A stretch of DNA of 25,858 nt from Desulforhopalus sp. (GTDB lineage: Bacteria; Desulfobacterota; Desulfobulbia; Desulfobulbales; Desulfocapsaceae). Below are positions 23,921 through 25,858 of this stretch, in pieces. The stretch's first letter is position 1. Each line of letters begins with the position of its first letter. Made by a program: the position numbers and the translations under genes. The notes beneath the pieces were generated by a model. The model was not told the DNA's origin. It searched no databases and worked only from the letters and a program-made list of their open reading frames with translations. Location: NCBI GenBank assembly GCA_023231425.1, contig JALNVI010000038.1:1-25858 (forward strand). Direction: 5' to 3'.

Positions 23921-24952
23921 ATGAAATTCAGTAAAGTATCTCTGCATACCTTCGGCTATGAGCTTCCCCCCAACGTCCTCACCTCCGAGGCCATTGAGAC
24001 CCGGCTTGCACCGGTCTATGAACGTCTTCACCTGCCCGCCGGTCGTCTTGAACTGATGAGCGGCATCCGCGAGCGGCGATTGTGGAACTTCGGCACCCGC
24101 CCGAGTGAAGCGGCAGCTCTTGCCGGGAAAAACGTTCTGGAGAAGTCCGGCATCGACCCGCAGCAGGTGGAGGCGCTGTTTTTCACCTCAGTGAGCCGCG
24201 ACCTTATGGAGCCCGCCACCGCATCCTTTGTTCATAACGCTCTCGGGCTCTCTTCGGACGCCATCGTTATGGATATTTCTAACGCATGCCTCGGTTTTCT
24301 CGACGGGATGATGATGCTCGCCGGAATGATTGAGCTGGGGCAGGTTAAAAACGGCCTCGTTGTTTCTGGAGAAACGGCAGAGGATCTGGTTGAGTCGACT
24401 CTCTCCACACTCCTTGCTGATCCTTCCATCACTCGCAAGAGTATAAAACCTGCCTTTGCTTCGCTGACCATTGGTTCCGGCGCAGTGGCTTTGCTGATGA
24501 CCCGGGCAGAGGATGGAGATGGTTGCCCGCGTCTCATTCACGGTGCCTGGCGGGCGCACACCGGGCACAGCAATCTCTGCAAGGGTGGTCAAGGGGGGGA
24601 GGGGACGCTGATGGACACCAACTCTGAAGAGTTGCTGCACTCCGGAGTGGCGACGGCGAAAGCCGCCTGGGGGAAGTTTTCCGCCGTCCCCGGCTGGGGA
24701 GCTGATGAGATAGACCGCTTCTTCTGCCATCAGGTGGGGAGCGCTCACGCCCGCCTGCTCTTCAATTCTCTTGGTCTTGATGCGGAGAAAAATTTTCAAA
24801 CGCTGCCGGTTCTTGGCAATATAGGTTCTGTCTCTGCACCCATCACCATGGCCATGGGCATGGAGCAGGGTAAATTTAATAAAGGTGAGAAGGCTGCCAT
24901 GCTTGGCATCGGCAGCGGAATCAATTGCATGATGTTGGGGGTGGAGTGGTGA
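23921..24952 (+). CDS. OleA-like thiolase (3-oxoacyl-ACP synthase III family)
   Basis: A 343-residue condensing enzyme of the FabH/OleA group. The Cys-His-Asn triad is visible: Cys123 in SNACLGF, His270 in CHQVGSAH and Asn300 in LGNIGSVS. It resembles OleA, which joins two fatty acyl-CoAs head to head for olefin synthesis, more than FabH: the N-terminal TRLAPVYERL and GIRERRLW, then SVSRDLMEPATAS with the glutamate (Glu97) in the position of the OleA second-subunit catalytic base, CLGFLDGM, GETAEDLV and the end GIGSGINCMML all follow OleA. OleB, OleC and OleD would be needed for the hydrocarbon pathway and are not seen before the window ends. I chose ATG 23921; GTG 23918 also fits, and neither has a clear ribosome site. 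The gene overlaps the next gene by four bases. The family call is firm; the product is inferred. Confidence 0.85.
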   Translation: MKFSKVSLHTFGYELPPNVLTSEAIETRLAPVYERLHLPAGRLELMSGIRERRLWNFGTRPSEAAALAGKNVLEKSGIDPQQVEALFFTSVSRDLMEPATASFVHNALGLSSDAIVMDISNACLGFLDGMMMLAGMIELGQVKNGLVVSGETAEDLVESTLSTLLADPSITRKSIKPAFASLTIGSGAVALLMTRAEDGDGCPRLIHGAWRAHTGHSNLCKGGQGGEGTLMDTNSEELLHSGVATAKAAWGKFSAVPGWGADEIDRFFCHQVGSAHARLLFNSLGLDAEKNFQTLPVLGNIGSVSAPITMAMGMEQGKFNKGEKAAMLGIGSGINCMMLGVEW

Positions 24953-25563
24953 AATTACAACTGAGTGACGCACAGAGAAGTGAGATTGAGGAGATATACA
25001 ACGTTCTGCAGCAGGGGTATGACCGGGTGGCGACAGAAATGGAGTTCAGCTGTGAGGGGTGTCCCGATAACTGCTGCGACTCCTGGTTTCAGCATCACAG
25101 CCACGTGGAGTGGCTCTATTTTCGCGAGGGACTGGCGGAACTGACTGAGGAGAGGCAGGCGGAACTGCGCAGCCGCGCCACTCATTATCTCCTTGCCTGT
25201 GGTGCCGCGCAACAGCGGGGAGAACGCCCGCAGGTGGATTGTCCGCTGCTGGAGGACGGCCTCTGCAGCCTTTATAAACACCGTCTGCTCGTCTGTCGGA
25301 CCCACGGTGTTCCGGCGCGCATGAAACGGCCCGATGGTAAACTGCTGCGTTTTCCCGGCTGCTTTCGCTGTCAGGAGATAATCAGGAAGCGCTATCCGCA
25401 GGGAGAAGAGTTTGCCCCCACCGTCAACCGCACACCAATGCTGATACGGCTGGCAAAACTGGAAAATGAAGTCCTTTGTAATAAAAGACATTTGATGGAA
25501 AAAGTGCAGAAAACCATTGCCGAAATGATTCTTGAAGAACCACCGGAACTTCCGGGATTTTAA
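24949..25563 (+). CDS. YkgJ-like cysteine-cluster (CxxCxxxCC) protein
   Basis: A 204-residue soluble protein with the metal-binding pattern of the YkgJ family (zinc or iron-sulfur cluster). Cys35, 38, 42 and 43 form CEGCPDNCC. CPLLEDGLCSLYKHRLLVCRTHG supplies Cys98, 106 and 116, and GCFRC adds Cys138 and 141. In most family members the last block reads YxxRPxxCR; here Arg-Pro is Arg-Leu. The molecular role of the family is unknown. The GTG start at 24949 overlaps the stop of the thiolase gene (GTGA) and has GGTGGAG upstream, so the two are translationally coupled and probably work in one pathway. Confidence 0.85.
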   Translation: MKLQLSDAQRSEIEEIYNVLQQGYDRVATEMEFSCEGCPDNCCDSWFQHHSHVEWLYFREGLAELTEERQAELRSRATHYLLACGAAQQRGERPQVDCPLLEDGLCSLYKHRLLVCRTHGVPARMKRPDGKLLRFPGCFRCQEIIRKRYPQGEEFAPTVNRTPMLIRLAKLENEVLCNKRHLMEKVQKTIAEMILEEPPELPGF

Positions 25564-25737
25564 CTGGCGTAGAAAACAAAAAAACAGTTAAGAACAAAGA
25601 GTTCATTGAAGTTAAAAAAGGAAAAGCAAAAGGCGGCAGGGCGTTTTTTTACCGCGAAGAACGTGAAGAAAGGCGGAAGATGACAAAACCAAAAACTGGA
25701 TGGCCAATGAAACACACGAAAATTTCTTTATATAAAA

Positions 25738-25858
25738 GGGTCCCTTGAATAATCTTGTATTTCGTTCATATTCAAGGCACAGGAGAAAATTTACCGGAGC
25801 TATATATTCGATATTGCGAGGATAAATTTTTGACTGTAACGAAGAAGATGGGCGAAAG
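25738..25858 (+). repeat. Foldback intergenic repeat, copy 4 (cut by window end)
   Basis: It begins GGGTCCCTTGAATAATC and continues through TTTCGTTCATATTCAAGG, GCTATATATTCGATATTGCG and CTGTAACGAAGAAGATGGGC to the last base. The inner arms CAGGAGAAAATTTA and TAAATTTTTGACTG are also inverted, so pairing extends almost to the centre. The terminal inverted end should lie about 20 bases beyond the window. Confidence 0.85.

Noticed and set aside
25564..25737. Gap after the YkgJ-like gene with CCGCGAAGAACGTGAAGAAA
   Set aside because: It resembles the low-complexity CGAAG-rich sequence found between genes in many related genomes; I see no gene, and the inverted repeat TAACTG/CAGTTA just after the stop lacks a T run.
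1..25858. CRISPR arrays, prophage genes or complete insertion sequences
   Set aside because: No regularly spaced repeats, no transposase, integrase or phage structural genes were found; the dispersed repeat is non-coding.

Overview
The window is a stretch of bacterial chromosome, probably close to the replication origin. The gene set (gyrA, gyrB and dnaN in one block, parB with a perfect parS, gatCA-hisC-cmk, a NifA-like sigma-54 activator next to queH, an OleA-type thiolase with a YkgJ-like protein) and the protein style suggest a Gram-negative, sulfate-reducer-like member of the Desulfobacterota (Desulfobulbales or a near relative). The Pal lipoprotein, the Gram-negative-length GyrB and RlmKL support a Gram-negative cell. 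The genus cannot be fixed from sequence alone.

Layout. (1) 1-4.5 kb is visibly A+T-rich and disturbed. It holds a frameshifted remnant of an oligopeptide-type solute-binding protein, a leftward operon (ParF-like ATPase, ribbon-helix-helix protein, hpt), an A+T-rich control region with a parS site, a soj/parA pseudogene, intact parB, and a secreted SH3-repeat protein. Two tRNA-Ser genes follow on the minus strand between a clear promoter and a clear terminator. (2) 4.6-7.5 kb is a compact rightward operon: sigma-54 activator, queH, rdgB. (3) 7.5-14.8 kb is a leftward block, dnaN-gyrB-gyrA-gpsA. (4) 14.8-15.3 kb is a gene-free A+T-rich region with three DnaA-box-like sites, a candidate oriC or a DnaA-controlled promoter region. 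(5) 15.3-17.06 kb has a serine beta-lactamase-like hydrolase, then unrecognised sequence and the remains of an HD-GYP domain gene. (6) 17.06-20.6 kb is the rightward operon gatC-gatA-hisC-cmk. (7) 20.7-25.6 kb has pal (minus), then rlmKL and an OleA-like/YkgJ-like gene pair (plus), with visibly higher G+C.

Two themes stand out. First, a foldback repeat of roughly 100-170 bp occurs four times (2231, 3973, 16693, 25738), always in intergenic DNA and always in the same orientation. Its two arms are imperfect inverted copies of each other, so it looks like a MITE-type or structured intergenic element. Two copies end exactly at, or within about 15 bp of, a decayed gene (soj and the HD-GYP remnant). 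Second, the chromosome-segregation locus is a hybrid. ParB and parS are intact, the cognate Soj ATPase is a pseudogene, and the residue in the ParB N-terminal peptide that normally activates ParA (Lys/Arg) is Gln. A plasmid-type ParF/ParG-like pair, co-transcribed with hpt, sits divergently across parS. This arrangement is the best candidate here for an undescribed system.
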